From Pseudomonas putida (GTDB lineage Bacteria > Pseudomonadota > Gammaproteobacteria > Pseudomonadales > Pseudomonadaceae), in contig NZ_SMTE01000003.1 in the NCBI RefSeq assembly GCF_004357765.1, positions 62,001 to 126,000 of the forward strand: DNA of 64,000 bases, given 5' to 3'. The position numbers and the translations under genes are program-made. The notes under the pieces are model-generated. The model searched no databases. It was not told where the DNA came from and saw only the letters and a program-made list of their open reading frames with translations. Shown here in pieces: positions 39,303 to 48,286 of this stretch. The number at the start of each line of letters is the position of its first letter. Positions within the stretch are counted from its first letter, which is position 1.

Positions 39303-40054
39303 CGTGGGACCTCGATGTCGCATTGGCGATGACAGGCGCGCCAGCTGTGTTACGAGAGTTGCTGGCCAAGCGGGTCAGCGCTGCCATGGCTGAGGCAGGT
39401 GGTGGCGGTAAGGTGATTGATACGGCTGAGCCCTTAACTGGGAAAAGTGGAGCGGCTGGCGGATCAGGCAAGGGGCCTTGGGTGGATGGGGAGTTTGGCC
39501 ACCTTGATCCGTTGAACAGTACCGAGTTTGATCGCTTGCTATTTGAAAAGGTGGGGGCCGAAGCAGACGCTCTCATCAAGGCTGGGAACATTACTGGGTG
39601 GCGTTGTCAAGGGCAGGGGTGCCGGGCCGGGATTACATAAGTGACGCGTTCACCAACATCAACGCGAGAGTACCGAATTTTCCGGGCATCGAACGATTCG
39701 GTGAGGCCAAGGAATACTTCACAGTGACTAACACGGACTTGTTCATGACAGAGGTCAGTGAGCTGTATGCTAAGGCAGGAACGCCACTGACACCTCAGTG
39801 TTAGACAGATGATCGAGGGGCTTGTTGGCGGAGGAAAGCGGTTTGACGTGCAAAACGGTATTCCAGGATTGCACGCGGAGGTTAGGGCCGTGAACAGTGT
39901 GCTGACCCGTTATCCAGGTGTGCTGATCGATGATGTGAAAGTTGCAACATATAAGCTGGCGCCTAAAAATGGTCAGGGCGATAAGTTCGAAGCGTGTTCG
40001 AATTGCAGTGGTGTCATGGAGAATGTGGATGTTATCACCGGGAGGAAAAACTGA
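39294..40054 (+). pseudogene. Frameshifted polymorphic-toxin C-terminus with YwqJ-like deaminase domain
   Basis: Three overlapping frames read as one broken protein. Part 1 (39299-39640 frame) has DVALAMTGAPAVLRELLAKR and a Gly/Ser-rich linker to LIKAGNITG. Part 2 (39598-39804 frame) has VPGRDYISDAFTNINARVPN to ELYAKAGTPL. Part 3 (39809-40054 frame) has GGGKRFDVQNGIPGLHAEVR, then ACSNCSGVMENVDVITGRKN. HAE plus CxxC are the zinc-binding signature of nucleic-acid deaminase toxins of the YwqJ type. Frame changes lie near 39600-39640 and 39785-39808. No signal or delivery domain remains. It is either inactive or a sequencing-level frameshift case. Confidence 0.68.
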
Positions 40055-40923
40055 TGATTGTCAAAAAAATGGCATTAGTAGAGCGGGATGGGACATGGAC
40101 TTTTCGGAATGCGCTCTACTCTGGTGCCGCATTAGAATTCCTCAATGGAACGCTTGTGTCGGGCGAACGATTCGACTGTGGACGCTATATAGATGCTTAT
40201 CGCAGTGAATTTATTTCCGGAGGCGGAGTTGGCGGTGTTGAGTCGGAGCGTGATTACACTGGGGAGCAATTTTTTTGGCGAGGTGAAGCTTATAATGGTT
40301 TTGCCTATGAGTTTTCAGGCGACATTTGTGTCAGTGAAAGGTTGTTTGAATATGGGTGGATTGTTGCAGAAGTTACCTATTATCCAAGCGGGAAGCTTCG
40401 CACTGTAGAGATTGGAGAAGATGTCACGCAAAATTATGAGTGGTTTGAGAATGGTGACTTACGGAGGGTCATGTTGTGTCAAAACGATGCTTTCATGCTT
40501 TCTTTACTATTTTCAAGAGGACTGTTGGAACGGCTGACATTAATGCGCGATTACTTCGGGCGAGTGCCTGCTGTCGCTGAACCCATAATATTCCCTATCT
40601 TGCAAGCGAAGCAAGAACTCTCGACCTTTTTGTGCAGTGCGCAATTTTCACTGGGTGGTAGTGGTGTTGATGCGGAGGTGGTCAAATATTTACTCATTGG
40701 CGATAGTGGGAGGCTTGTTAGGTCGCTCCATTTGGATCGCGTTCCCGGCTCCCCTCAATTATTCGAGTATTTGAGTGCTCTTCATCAAATAACTGAGCTG
40801 AAAGTTGATGCAGATAAAGGGAATTATGGTGATTGGAGTAAATGGTGTGCCGAATTTAAGCTTTTTCATGCAGGATGTAATGTCCATCTAAATGGCCGCG
40901 AAATTAGCCAAGCCTCTCGATAG
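40054..40923 (+). CDS. Putative immunity protein/YwqK-like antitoxin
   Basis: A 289-residue protein of markedly lower GC than the flanks. ATG 40054 overlaps the toxin stop by one base (TGATG) and follows GGAGGAAAAACTG. The middle has MORN_2-like repeats: WRGEAYNGFAYEF, EVTYYPSGKLRTVEIGEDV and YEWFENGDLRRVML, the pattern of YwqK-type antitoxins that pair with YwqJ deaminases. The C-terminal 120 residues are not recognised. Coupling directly behind the deaminase domain makes an immunity role likely, but this is inference from context and repeats. Confidence 0.62.
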   Translation: MIVKKMALVERDGTWTFRNALYSGAALEFLNGTLVSGERFDCGRYIDAYRSEFISGGGVGGVESERDYTGEQFFWRGEAYNGFAYEFSGDICVSERLFEYGWIVAEVTYYPSGKLRTVEIGEDVTQNYEWFENGDLRRVMLCQNDAFMLSLLFSRGLLERLTLMRDYFGRVPAVAEPIIFPILQAKQELSTFLCSAQFSLGGSGVDAEVVKYLLIGDSGRLVRSLHLDRVPGSPQLFEYLSALHQITELKVDADKGNYGDWSKWCAEFKLFHAGCNVHLNGREISQASR

Positions 40924-41599
40924 ACGGCCTGTTTTCATAGAGTTGCCTTCCATATCGGTCGGCTAGACGAGTGGTTTCCGGTAATCGATATTTTCGTGTG
41001 GTTTTCAATATCCACTGGCAAGCAGTTTTTAAGGATATCCGATGACCAATTGAAACGAATACTGGTTTAATATTTTGCTGAGTCCTGAGTACTGCGCCTA
41101 TCTGCTCGACACCATCGTAAAGCCCTGTTTGGCATCCTCTTGCTTCGAGCGGCATATCATATTCACCGATGTAGCGACTTTTCCCACAGCCAATGGTAGG
41201 TATGTCATAAAGTACCCCCAGGTGCGATGCCAGGCCGAACCGGCGAGGATGGGCGATCCCTTGCCCATCGCAGATGATCAGGTCGGGGCGGCACTTCAAG
41301 TTCGCTAAAAGCGTTGAAATCGAGGGCAGTTCGCGAAACGAAAAAAGCCCTGGCACGTAAGGAAACGACGCCTTCCCTGCCAATGCCTGCTCTTCAATGA
41401 CTTCCAGACTCTCAGCATCAACTACGACGGCGGAAGCGACTAGAGTGTCACTGTCTTTGTGATAGGCAACATCGATTCCCGCGATACGAACAATCGGCCC
41501 AAGCTGGTCTTCTTTAACTACCAGGCTGGAAAGTCGCAACTGCAAATTTAAAGCTTCGGTTGGCGTGATATTCCAAGGGTGTTGCATGACTGGCTGCAT
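40904..41599 (-). CDS. nfi: Endonuclease V
   Basis: A 231-residue endonuclease V, which cuts near deoxyinosine in DNA (or inosine in RNA). Catalytic acids are in VRIAGIDVAYHKD (first Asp), SFRELPSISTLLANL (Glu) and LIICDGQGIAHPRRFGLASH (Asp, with the GxAHPRRFGxAxH motif). The C-terminus ends in RLADRYGRQLYENRP. The start is ATG 41599 or 41587. Codon use and GC are lower than in neighbouring core genes. Its 3' end overlaps the antitoxin 3' end by 20 bases, so both came in as a unit. It lies inside the island between the comM repeats. Confidence 0.88.
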   Translation of the reverse strand: MQPVMQHPWNITPTEALNLQLRLSSLVVKEDQLGPIVRIAGIDVAYHKDSDTLVASAVVVDAESLEVIEEQALAGKASFPYVPGLFSFRELPSISTLLANLKCRPDLIICDGQGIAHPRRFGLASHLGVLYDIPTIGCGKSRYIGEYDMPLEARGCQTGLYDGVEQIGAVLRTQQNIKPVFVSIGHRISLKTACQWILKTTRKYRLPETTRLADRYGRQLYENRPSIERLG

Positions 41600-41603
41600 G
41601 TAA

Positions 41604-41807
41604 TTATTAAAGGCATTAGACCGGCCGATTATCTACCGAATAAATCTCGATGAAAACCACTTCAATCAACCCTACGACATTTTGAAATCGGAAAAATCCG
41701 AGCGCCTGCTGCTGCATGTACAAAAGTACCTGATCAAGACCAACCCGTTGCTCACCGGCCTCAAGCCGTTCATGAGCTCCGACTACCAAACAAACTGGCC
41801 CTTATGA
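41604..41807 (+). pseudogene. C-terminal remnant of an unknown protein
   Basis: An open frame reading IIYRINLDENHFNQPYDILK, then SEKSERLLLHVQKYLIKTNP and LLTGLKPFMSSDY before it turns into out-of-frame vapC sequence and stops. It has no start codon or ribosome site at a sensible place, and it looks like the tail of a longer, helical, soluble protein. I do not recognise the family. It abuts the vapC remnant, so at least one deletion joined the two. Confidence 0.5.
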
Positions 41808-41925
41808 CCAGATGATTGGCGGCCATGCCCACTTCCATGGATTGATAGTCGTAACCAACAACCGGCGCGAATTCGACCGTGTGCCGGGTTTGCGAATCGA
41901 GGACTGGGTCGCTCCGATCGAGTGA
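41794..41925 (+). pseudogene. C-terminal remnant of a VapC PIN-domain toxin
   Basis: The frame TGPYDQMIGGHAHFHGLIVV, TNNRREFDRVPGLRIEDWV and PIE-stop matches the last 40 residues of type II toxin VapC: the GPxDxxIAxHA helix with the third PIN Asp and the VTNNxxEFxRVxGLxxExW motif. The first two thirds with the other acidic residues and the vapB antitoxin are missing. It is a non-functional relic which shows that a toxin-antitoxin locus was here earlier. Confidence 0.8.
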
Positions 41926-41946
41926 CGACAACAGCTTGCCAGCAGT

Positions 41947-42450
41947 CTGCAAAACGTTGACGCACTCTTCTGCCGGCCCTCCAGCAGCCGGCAACTAAGC
42001 TTGGGAGCAAGCCGCAGGAAGCGGTCCCCCAACAGCGACAACGGAGCGTCCATGTCCCTCGCCCTCGTCCACAGCCGCGCCCAGGTAGGCGTGCAGGCGC
42101 CGGCTGTCAGCGTCGAAACTCACCTAGCCAACGGCCTGCCCAATCTCACCCTGGTCGGCTTGCCGGAAACCACGGTCAAAGAAAGCAAGGACCGGGTACG
42201 CAGTGCCATCGTCAACTCGAAGCTGGACTACCCTGCCCGGCGCATCACCCAGAACCTCGCCCCCGCCGACCTGCCGAAAGACGGCGGACGCTACGACCTG
42301 GCCATTGCCCTGGGCATTCTCGCTGCCAGCGGACAAGTCCCGGTGGCCGGGCTGAACGACCTCGAATGCCTCGGTGAACTGGCGCTGTCCGGGAAGTTAC
42401 GACCCGTGCAGGGCGTGCTTCCGGCGGCACTGGCAGCACGGGAGGCCGGA
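41947..42450 (+). repeat. Direct repeat, copy 2: upstream region and first third of comM
   Basis: This copy is continuous with the rest of comM. The left boundary lies 21 bases past the vapC remnant stop. Copy 1 is at 38790-39293. Recombination between the copies would remove the island and restore a normal ubiK-comM junction. Confidence 0.97.
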
Positions 42451-43539
42451 CGCGCCTTGGTGGTGCCCACAGAAAACGCCGAGGAAGCGAGTCTGGCCGG
42501 AGGGCTGGTGGTCTACGCCGTGGGCCACTTGCTGGAACTGGTGGCCCACCTCAACGGCCAGGTGCCGTTGGCACCTTATGCGGCCAACGGCCTGCTGCTG
42601 CAACAACGGCCCTATCCCGATCTCAGCGAGGTCCAGGGCCAGGTAGCCGCCAAGCGTGCGCTGCTGCTGGCGGCAGCTGGAGCACATAACCTGTTGTTCA
42701 CCGGACCACCGGGCACCGGCAAGACCTTGCTGGCCAGCCGGTTGCCAGGGCTGTTGCCGCCGCTGGACGAGAACGAGGCGTTGGAAGTAGCGGCCATCCG
42801 CTCGGTGTGCGGTGGCGCGCCATTGCGCAGCTGGCCCCAGCGACCGTTTCGTCACCCGCATCATTCGGCTTCGGGGCCTGCACTGGTGGGCGGCAGCAGC
42901 CGACCGCAACCCGGCGAAATCACCCTCGCCCACCATGGCGTACTGTTTCTCGACGAACTGCCCGAGTTCGAGAGGCGGGTGCTTGAGGTGCTGCGCGAAC
43001 CCATGGAATCGGGTGAGATCGTTATCGCGAGGGCTCGTGACAAGGTGCGCTTCCCGGCCCGCTTCCAACTGGTAGCAGCGATGAACCCCTGCCCCTGTGG
43101 CTACCTGGGCGATCCCTCCGGGCGTTGCCGCTGCAGCACCGAACAGATCCAGCGCTACCGCAACAAGCTGTCTGGTCCGCTGCTCGACCGCATCGACCTG
43201 CACCTGACCGTCGCCCGCGAAAGCACCACCTTGACCAGCGATCCCAGCGGCGATACCAGCGCCGCCGTCGGTGCCCGTGTAGCCGAGGCACGGGAGCTGC
43301 AGCAGCGCCGCCAGGGCTGCGCCAATGCCTTTCTCGACCTGCACGGGCTGCGCAAGCATTGCGCACTCACGCAAGCGGACCAAACCTGGCTGGAAAACGC
43401 CTGCGAGCGCCTGACCCTGTCCCTGCGTGCTGCCCACAGGCTACTCAAGGTAGCGCGCACGCTTGCTGACCTGGAGCGCACTGAATCGATCACCCGGGCG
43501 CATCTGGCTGAGGCCCTGCAGTATCGGCCCGGGAGCTGA
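42052..43539 (+). CDS. comM: ComM/YifB family Mg-chelatase-like ATPase
   Basis: A 495-residue AAA+ protein. The N-terminal S5-like fold ([20 protein letters not shown]) precedes a Walker A motif LLFTGPPGTGKTLLASRLPG near residue 220, Walker B GVLFLDELPEFERRVLEVL and the cysteine-rich MNPCPCGYLGDPSGRC near residue 345. ComM drives branch migration of heteroduplex DNA during natural transformation in Vibrio and others. The 5' third comes from repeat copy 2, and the coding sequence is intact, so the island did not destroy the gene. Confidence 0.95.
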   Translation: MSLALVHSRAQVGVQAPAVSVETHLANGLPNLTLVGLPETTVKESKDRVRSAIVNSKLDYPARRITQNLAPADLPKDGGRYDLAIALGILAASGQVPVAGLNDLECLGELALSGKLRPVQGVLPAALAAREAGRALVVPTENAEEASLAGGLVVYAVGHLLELVAHLNGQVPLAPYAANGLLLQQRPYPDLSEVQGQVAAKRALLLAAAGAHNLLFTGPPGTGKTLLASRLPGLLPPLDENEALEVAAIRSVCGGAPLRSWPQRPFRHPHHSASGPALVGGSSRPQPGEITLAHHGVLFLDELPEFERRVLEVLREPMESGEIVIARARDKVRFPARFQLVAAMNPCPCGYLGDPSGRCRCSTEQIQRYRNKLSGPLLDRIDLHLTVARESTTLTSDPSGDTSAAVGARVAEARELQQRRQGCANAFLDLHGLRKHCALTQADQTWLENACERLTLSLRAAHRLLKVARTLADLERTESITRAHLAEALQYRPGS

Positions 43540-43546
43540 ACGACGG

Positions 43547-43975
43547 TTACTCGACCTGACAGTGAGCCAGCAGCTCCAGCAGCACGCGCGCCTGCAACGT
43601 GGTGACGAGCTCCCGATCGCGTACCTTGATCGTGACTTCCACCTTGGCCTCACTTTCAACTGCCAGGCCATGGCCAGGGGGCTCCAGCGATACCGCGCCT
43701 GCCAGTCGATAACCGCGCCGCGCCACGGTCTGGATGAAGCCACGATCACCGAAGGCCTTGCGCAGCGACGACACCTGCACCTGCAGGTTGTTGTCCTCCA
43801 CCACCGTGCCGGCCCAGACTTCGCGCAACAACTGCTCCTTACCGACAACCTGGCCGTTGGCCCGAATCAACGCCGCCAACACTTCGAATGCCCTTCCCCC
43901 CAACGCCACCGGCCGGCCATCGAGAAAGGCTTCTCGGCGCTCCAGCGACACCCGGACATTGCCTGATTCGATCAT
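43547..43975 (-). CDS. Winged-helix (OmpR/PhoB-type) DNA-binding protein
   Basis: A protein of about 142 residues. The N-terminal 100 residues form an OmpR-type winged helix: GGRAFEVLAALIRANGQVVG, KEQLLREVWAGTVVEDNNLQ, VQVSSLRKAF and FIQTVARRGYRLAG. No receiver domain is present; the C-terminus is a short, beta-rich tail (SEAKVEVTIKVRDRELVTTL). It resembles the DNA-binding part of CadC-like regulators without the membrane and sensor parts. ATG 43975 follows GGAAGGTGTGAGAAGC. The target is unknown. Confidence 0.8.
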   Translation of the reverse strand: MIESGNVRVSLERREAFLDGRPVALGGRAFEVLAALIRANGQVVGKEQLLREVWAGTVVEDNNLQVQVSSLRKAFGDRGFIQTVARRGYRLAGAVSLEPPGHGLAVESEAKVEVTIKVRDRELVTTLQARVLLELLAHCQVE

Positions 43976-44154
43976 GCTTCTCACACCTTCCAGGTTGGCA
44001 CCCCGCAGCGTCGGGCTGCTCTGCCGCGGGCTTCATGGCCTGTCAGTATAAGCAGCGACACTCCATACCCGGCCCAGGCACCGGCGGCTTGGCAGAAACG
44101 GGAACCATCTTGACCGTTCTCGACACCTGGCCCTGGCGCCGATCCCGCAAGCGC

Positions 44155-44520
44155 TCAAGCGCTGGCGCGTGCTGCCAGACGCCAAGCCTTGGGTGGCTGG
44201 CCGACCAGTCGGCTGAAAGCCCGGGTGAAGTGGGCCTGGTCGCAGAACCCACATTCGAGTCCGATGTCGGTGAGCGGCGTATCGGTTGTCAGCAACCGCT
44301 TGGCCTTTTCCATGCGCGCCAATAGTCGCCACGCTTGCGGCGACAAACCCGTCGCGACCTTGAACGCGCGCGAGAAATGACTGCGTGTGAGGTTGCACAT
44401 GGCGGCGATTTCGATGATCGAAAAGCTGCCATGAAGCATCAATGCCTTGGCCCGCCGCAGTCGCACAGAGGTAAGCCCACCAGGTACGGGCGAGCGCTCC
44501 AGGGCCATACCTGTAGTCAT
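44155..44520 (-). CDS. Short AraC-family transcriptional regulator
   Basis: A 121-residue protein made almost only of the AraC-type double helix-turn-helix: RRAKALMLHGSFSIIEIAAM, TRSHFSRAFKVATGLSPQAW, then ARMEKAKRLLTTDTPLTDIG and CGFCDQAHFTRAFSRLVGQP. There is no ligand-binding domain, as in SoxS/MarA-like proteins. ATG 44520 or 44508 could be the start. It is divergent from the GlxA-type gene, so either protein may act on the shared 159-base region. Confidence 0.82.
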   Translation of the reverse strand: MTTGMALERSPVPGGLTSVRLRRAKALMLHGSFSIIEIAAMCNLTRSHFSRAFKVATGLSPQAWRLLARMEKAKRLLTTDTPLTDIGLECGFCDQAHFTRAFSRLVGQPPKAWRLAARASA

Positions 44521-44679
44521 CGCGGTCCTCCTGTCGAATGCCCGCAGTCTGCCGCGCGGGCAGTGACGAAGTCCTGAGCGAAAGCTGAAAAGTTCTTAAT
44601 TGCGACGCGCTGTGCCGTAAGATGTCCGACGTGTTCCGCTTCGTGCCGCTGAAACGGCCAACGCCAAGGCGAGAGAAAT

Positions 44680-45651
44680 ATGAGTCGCGCACACCGCACC
44701 GTGGCCATGGTGCTGTTCAACGATGTGCTGTTGCTGGATGTGACCGGGCCGATGGACGCCTTCACCATCGCCAACCGCTTTTTGCCCCCCGAACGGCAGT
44801 ACCAGCTGCTGACTTTCGCCGAAGAAGCCAAGGCGATCCGCAGTTCATGCGGGCTGAGAGTCTTGGCCGACCAATGCCTGGACAACTTGCCTGCGGCTGT
44901 CGACCTGCTGCTGGTACCGGGCGGGCCAGGGGCCTATAACGTCGCCCTGCCCGCACTGGAAAGCTGGCTCGGCCCGGCGGCGCGCTCGGCGAAACGGTTC
45001 GGAGCCATTTGTACCGGGGTGTTCCTGCTGGGTCGGGCCGGGCTGTTGGACGGTTACCGTTGCACCACCCACTGGAATTACGTGCAGCGCCTGGCGAGCA
45101 GCTTTCCGCAAGCGAAGGTCGAGACCGAGCACATCTACGTGATCGACCGCAATCTGATCACCTCCGGCGGCATCACTGCAGGCATCGACTTGGCCTTGGC
45201 GGTGATTGCCGAAGATCACGGCAAGTCCCTCGCCCTGGAAGTCGCCAAGGTATTGCTGGTCGCCCGCCACCGCCAGGGTGGCCAGACGCCGTACGGCCCG
45301 CTGCTGGCCGCGGTGCCACGCGATGGCTCGCCGGTGGCGCGGGTCCAGGCCTACATCGTCGATCACATCGACCAGGCCTTCACCGTGCAGAAAATGGCCG
45401 GGCTGGTGGCGATGAGCAGCCGCAACTTTGCACGGATCTTCCAACGTGAGGTTGGCATCACACCGTTGCAGTACTTGCAGAACGCACGCATAGACCAGGC
45501 ACGCAAACTACTCGAGAGCAGTGACTTGCCCTTGAAGGTGGTGGCGGCGCAATGTGGATTCGGCAGTGACCGGCACATGCGCAAGGTATTCTGTGAGCGG
45601 ATCGGTATGACGCCTGCCCAATACCGAGCTCAATTCGGTGGAACCAGCTGA
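44680..45651 (+). CDS. GlxA-family transcriptional regulator (DJ-1/PfpI + AraC)
   Basis: A 323-residue regulator. The N-terminal DJ-1/PfpI-like domain (VAMVLFNDVLLLDVTGPMDA; LLLVPGGPGAYNVALP; RFGAICTGVFLLGRAGLLDG with the elbow Cys) is followed from about residue 220 by the AraC DNA-binding domain (AYIVDHIDQAFTVQKMAGLV; RNFARIFQREVGITPLQYLQ; KVVAAQCGFGSDRHMRKVF). Relatives sense small amino compounds (for example GbdR, CdhR, ArgR). The effector here is unknown. Confidence 0.88.
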   Translation: MSRAHRTVAMVLFNDVLLLDVTGPMDAFTIANRFLPPERQYQLLTFAEEAKAIRSSCGLRVLADQCLDNLPAAVDLLLVPGGPGAYNVALPALESWLGPAARSAKRFGAICTGVFLLGRAGLLDGYRCTTHWNYVQRLASSFPQAKVETEHIYVIDRNLITSGGITAGIDLALAVIAEDHGKSLALEVAKVLLVARHRQGGQTPYGPLLAAVPRDGSPVARVQAYIVDHIDQAFTVQKMAGLVAMSSRNFARIFQREVGITPLQYLQNARIDQARKLLESSDLPLKVVAAQCGFGSDRHMRKVFCERIGMTPAQYRAQFGGTS

Positions 45652-45801
45652 TCGACGTTGGCGAGCAGGTCGGCACTGACTGTCACCTCTGCTAGGACAA
45701 TGTGTCTACCGACCAACAGATTGTCTAAGACTGCCGCCATCCCCAGAATGGTCCTCCCCATTGTTCAACCGCTGCCCCGGCAGCTCATGGAGTAAGAGCC
45801 A

Positions 45802-47592
45802 ATGCCACACGAAGGCAGCCTTCTGCAAACCGCGGTGATCTTTCTGGTCGCCGCGGTCCTTGCCGTCCCTCTGGCCAAGCGCCTTCAGTTGGGTGCCGTG
45901 ATCGGCTACCTGTTGGCGGGCGTCGCCATCGGCCCCCAGGCCCTGGGCCTGATTCGCGATACCGAAAGCGTCGCGCATATCTCCGAGCTGGGGGTGGTCC
46001 TGCTGCTGTTCATCATCGGCCTGGAGTTGTCGCCCAAGCGCCTGTGGCTGATGCGCAAGTCGGTGTTCGGCGTCGGTAGCGCGCAGGTGTTGCTGACCGG
46101 TGCGGTCATCGGCGCCATCGCTTTATTCGGCTTCGCCCAGTCCCTACCAGCAGCCCTCGTGCTGGGCCTGGGCCTGGCGCTATCGTCCACCGCCCTGGGC
46201 TTGCAGAGCCTGGCCGAAGGCAAGCAGCTCAATGCGCCCCATGGCCGCCTGGCCTTCGCCATCCTGTTGTTTCAGGACATCGCCGCGATTCCGCTGATCG
46301 CCCTGGTGCCTCTGTTGGCGGCGAACGGTCCGGACACCAGCCATGGCGACGGCCTGCAACATGGCCTGAAGGTCTTCGCCAGCATCGCCGTGGTGATCGT
46401 CGGCGGTCGTTATCTGCTGCGTCCGGTATTCCGCACCGTGGCCCGCACTGGCCTGCCGGAGGTGTCCACCGCCACCGCGCTGCTGGTGGTGATCGGCACG
46501 GCCTGGCTGATGGAAGAGGCTGGTATTTCCATGGCGCTGGGGGCGTTTCTGGCTGGTTTGCTGTTGGCCGATTCGGAGTACCGCCACGAGCTCGAATCGC
46601 AGATCGAGCCATTCAAGGGGCTGCTGCTGGGGTTGTTCTTCATCAGTGTCGGCATGGGCGCCAACCTGCGTCTGCTGCTGGAAATGCCACTGGTATTGCT
46701 GGGCCTGACGCTGCTGCTGATCCTGGTCAAGCTGACCCTGCTGATTCTGGTGGGGCGCCTGGCCGGAGGCCTGAACAAGGCCAGCGCGCTGCGCCTGGGC
46801 ATGGTGTTGGCGGCAGGAGGTGAGTTTGCCTTCGTGGTGTTCAAGCTGGGCAAGGACCAGGGGCTGTTCGACACCGAGACCTATGACCTGCTGCTGATGA
46901 CCATCACCTTGTCGATGGCCATCACGCCGTTGCTGATGCTCGGTTGCGCCCGCGCCCTCAAACGCCCGCAGCCGGCGCCGCGTGAAGTACCCGAGCAGTA
47001 CAAGCAGATCCAGACCGATACGCCGCGGGTGGTGATCGTCGGCATGGGCCGCATGGGCCAGATCGTCGCACGGATCCTGCGGGCGCAAAAAATTCCGTTC
47101 ATTGCCCTGGAAACCTCGGTCGACAACATTGAAATGACGCGCATGTTCGAACAGGTACCGGTGTTCTACGGCGACCCGCTACGTCCGGAGGTGCTGCATG
47201 CGGCCAAGGTCGGCGAGGCGGAGTATTTCGTCATCACCACCGACGACCCCGAGCTGACCACGCGCACCGCCGAGCAGGTCAAGCGCCAGTACCCGCACCT
47301 GAAGGTACTGGCCCGTGCGCGTAACCGCCAGCATGTGCACAAGCTGGTGGACGTCGGCGCCGAGCCGATTCGCGAGACGTTCTATTCCAGCCTGGAGCTG
47401 ACCCGCCGTGCCTTGGTTGGATTGGGCTTGAGCGATGAGCAGGCGGCTGACCGCATCGCGCGCTTCACCCAGCACGATGAAGAAGTGCTGGCGGCCCAGG
47501 GGCAGGTGCGCGATGACCGCGCCAAGGTGATGCAGACGGCCAAGGAGGCGCGGGTGGAGTTGGAGCGGTTGTTCGAGGCGGATGTGGATTGA
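45802..47592 (+). CDS. Kef-type monovalent cation:proton antiporter with TrkA-N domain
   Basis: A 596-residue CPA2 antiporter. Residues 1-385 hold about 12-13 membrane helices, with KRLQLGAVIGYLLAGVAIGP, GVVLLLFIIGLELSPKRLWL and FAILLFQDIAAIPLIALVPL as family motifs. A cytosolic Rossmann domain begins near residue 409 (VVIVGMGRMGQIVARILRAQ). The tail is charged. It resembles KefB/KefC glutathione-gated potassium efflux systems. No ancillary KefF/KefG gene lies next to it. Start ATG 45802 is standard for the family. Confidence 0.9.
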   Translation: MPHEGSLLQTAVIFLVAAVLAVPLAKRLQLGAVIGYLLAGVAIGPQALGLIRDTESVAHISELGVVLLLFIIGLELSPKRLWLMRKSVFGVGSAQVLLTGAVIGAIALFGFAQSLPAALVLGLGLALSSTALGLQSLAEGKQLNAPHGRLAFAILLFQDIAAIPLIALVPLLAANGPDTSHGDGLQHGLKVFASIAVVIVGGRYLLRPVFRTVARTGLPEVSTATALLVVIGTAWLMEEAGISMALGAFLAGLLLADSEYRHELESQIEPFKGLLLGLFFISVGMGANLRLLLEMPLVLLGLTLLLILVKLTLLILVGRLAGGLNKASALRLGMVLAAGGEFAFVVFKLGKDQGLFDTETYDLLLMTITLSMAITPLLMLGCARALKRPQPAPREVPEQYKQIQTDTPRVVIVGMGRMGQIVARILRAQKIPFIALETSVDNIEMTRMFEQVPVFYGDPLRPEVLHAAKVGEAEYFVITTDDPELTTRTAEQVKRQYPHLKVLARARNRQHVHKLVDVGAEPIRETFYSSLELTRRALVGLGLSDEQAADRIARFTQHDEEVLAAQGQVRDDRAKVMQTAKEARVELERLFEADVD

Positions 47593-47625
47593 GGGGGCAT
47601 GGCGGTAGATTTTTAGCGGCCTCAA

Positions 47626-47876
47626 GATCGAGCACCGCCCGCGCGGCGCATCGCGGCACAAGGCCGCTCCTACATCTGTTTCGGGCCAATCATGTCTGGT
47701 AGGCCATGGTTGTCAGCCTGGTGGCCCCGGCGCGATATTTGTGTTGGCGCAGGGCGCACCACGATATTCCGTGGTGCGCCCAATGGCGAACAACCGTGGC
47801 CTGACAGACATAGGCACGTTGCAAAAAATGTAGGAGCGGCCTTGTGCCGCGATGCGCTGCGCGGGCGGCGCTCGAT
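47626..47876. repeat. Palindromic 251-bp element with 49-bp terminal inverted repeats (copy 1)
   Basis: The left end (47626-47674, starting ATCGAGCACCGCCCGCGCGG) and right end (47828-47876, ending GGGCGGCGCTCGAT) are inverted repeats matching at 47 of 49 positions. The centre is a perfect 12-bp hairpin GGGCGCACCACG/CGTGGTGCGCCC (47751-47780). No transposase or coding frame is inside. Copy 2 at 48556-48805 has the same layout. Confidence 0.88.
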
Positions 47877-48110
47877 GTCTGCCTGTCCACATCACCTGAG
47901 CCATGCACATGCCCGCCCAGCCCGATTTCCGGTCAGGCCCATCTGCATCGGCCCAGTTCGCCACTCGTTCAGCAGCATCCTACATAACCACGCACACTTT
48001 CTTACGGAATCGATTTGCCCCGCGATTTACCCTACAAACCGTGTCGACGCCCGTCTGATTGTCCAGGGGAAGCCTGATCTCTAGGCTGACCCGGTCGCTG
48101 TCGGTTCAGC

Positions 48111-48286
48111 GATTGGGTGTGGAAACCCGAGTACTAATCGGAACGGTTGTCGCTATGGCAGCTGTATGCGGGAGGCCAAATGGCCTGCCGGGGTTCCGAT
48201 AGCCCGGCTTTCCACTCCGCGTACAGCCGCCACCCTTCGTGTGGAAACGAAAGTTGCCGGTCAACATCATCTATCGGAGTTTGACC
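48111..48286 (+). promoter_or_regulatory. Structured leader of a DUF6124-type gene (copy 2)
   Basis: Same layout as at 23633-23830. Segment A GTGGAAA 48119-48125; stem strand ATCGGAAC 48137-48144; inner hairpin AGGCC-AAAT-GGCCT; partner GTTCCGAT 48193-48200; segment B TTTCCAC 48209-48215; loop with CGCGTA and GCCACCC; segment A' GTGGAAA 48241-48247, exactly 39 bases before the TTG start. Stem sequences differ from copy 1 but remain complementary. Confidence 0.65.
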
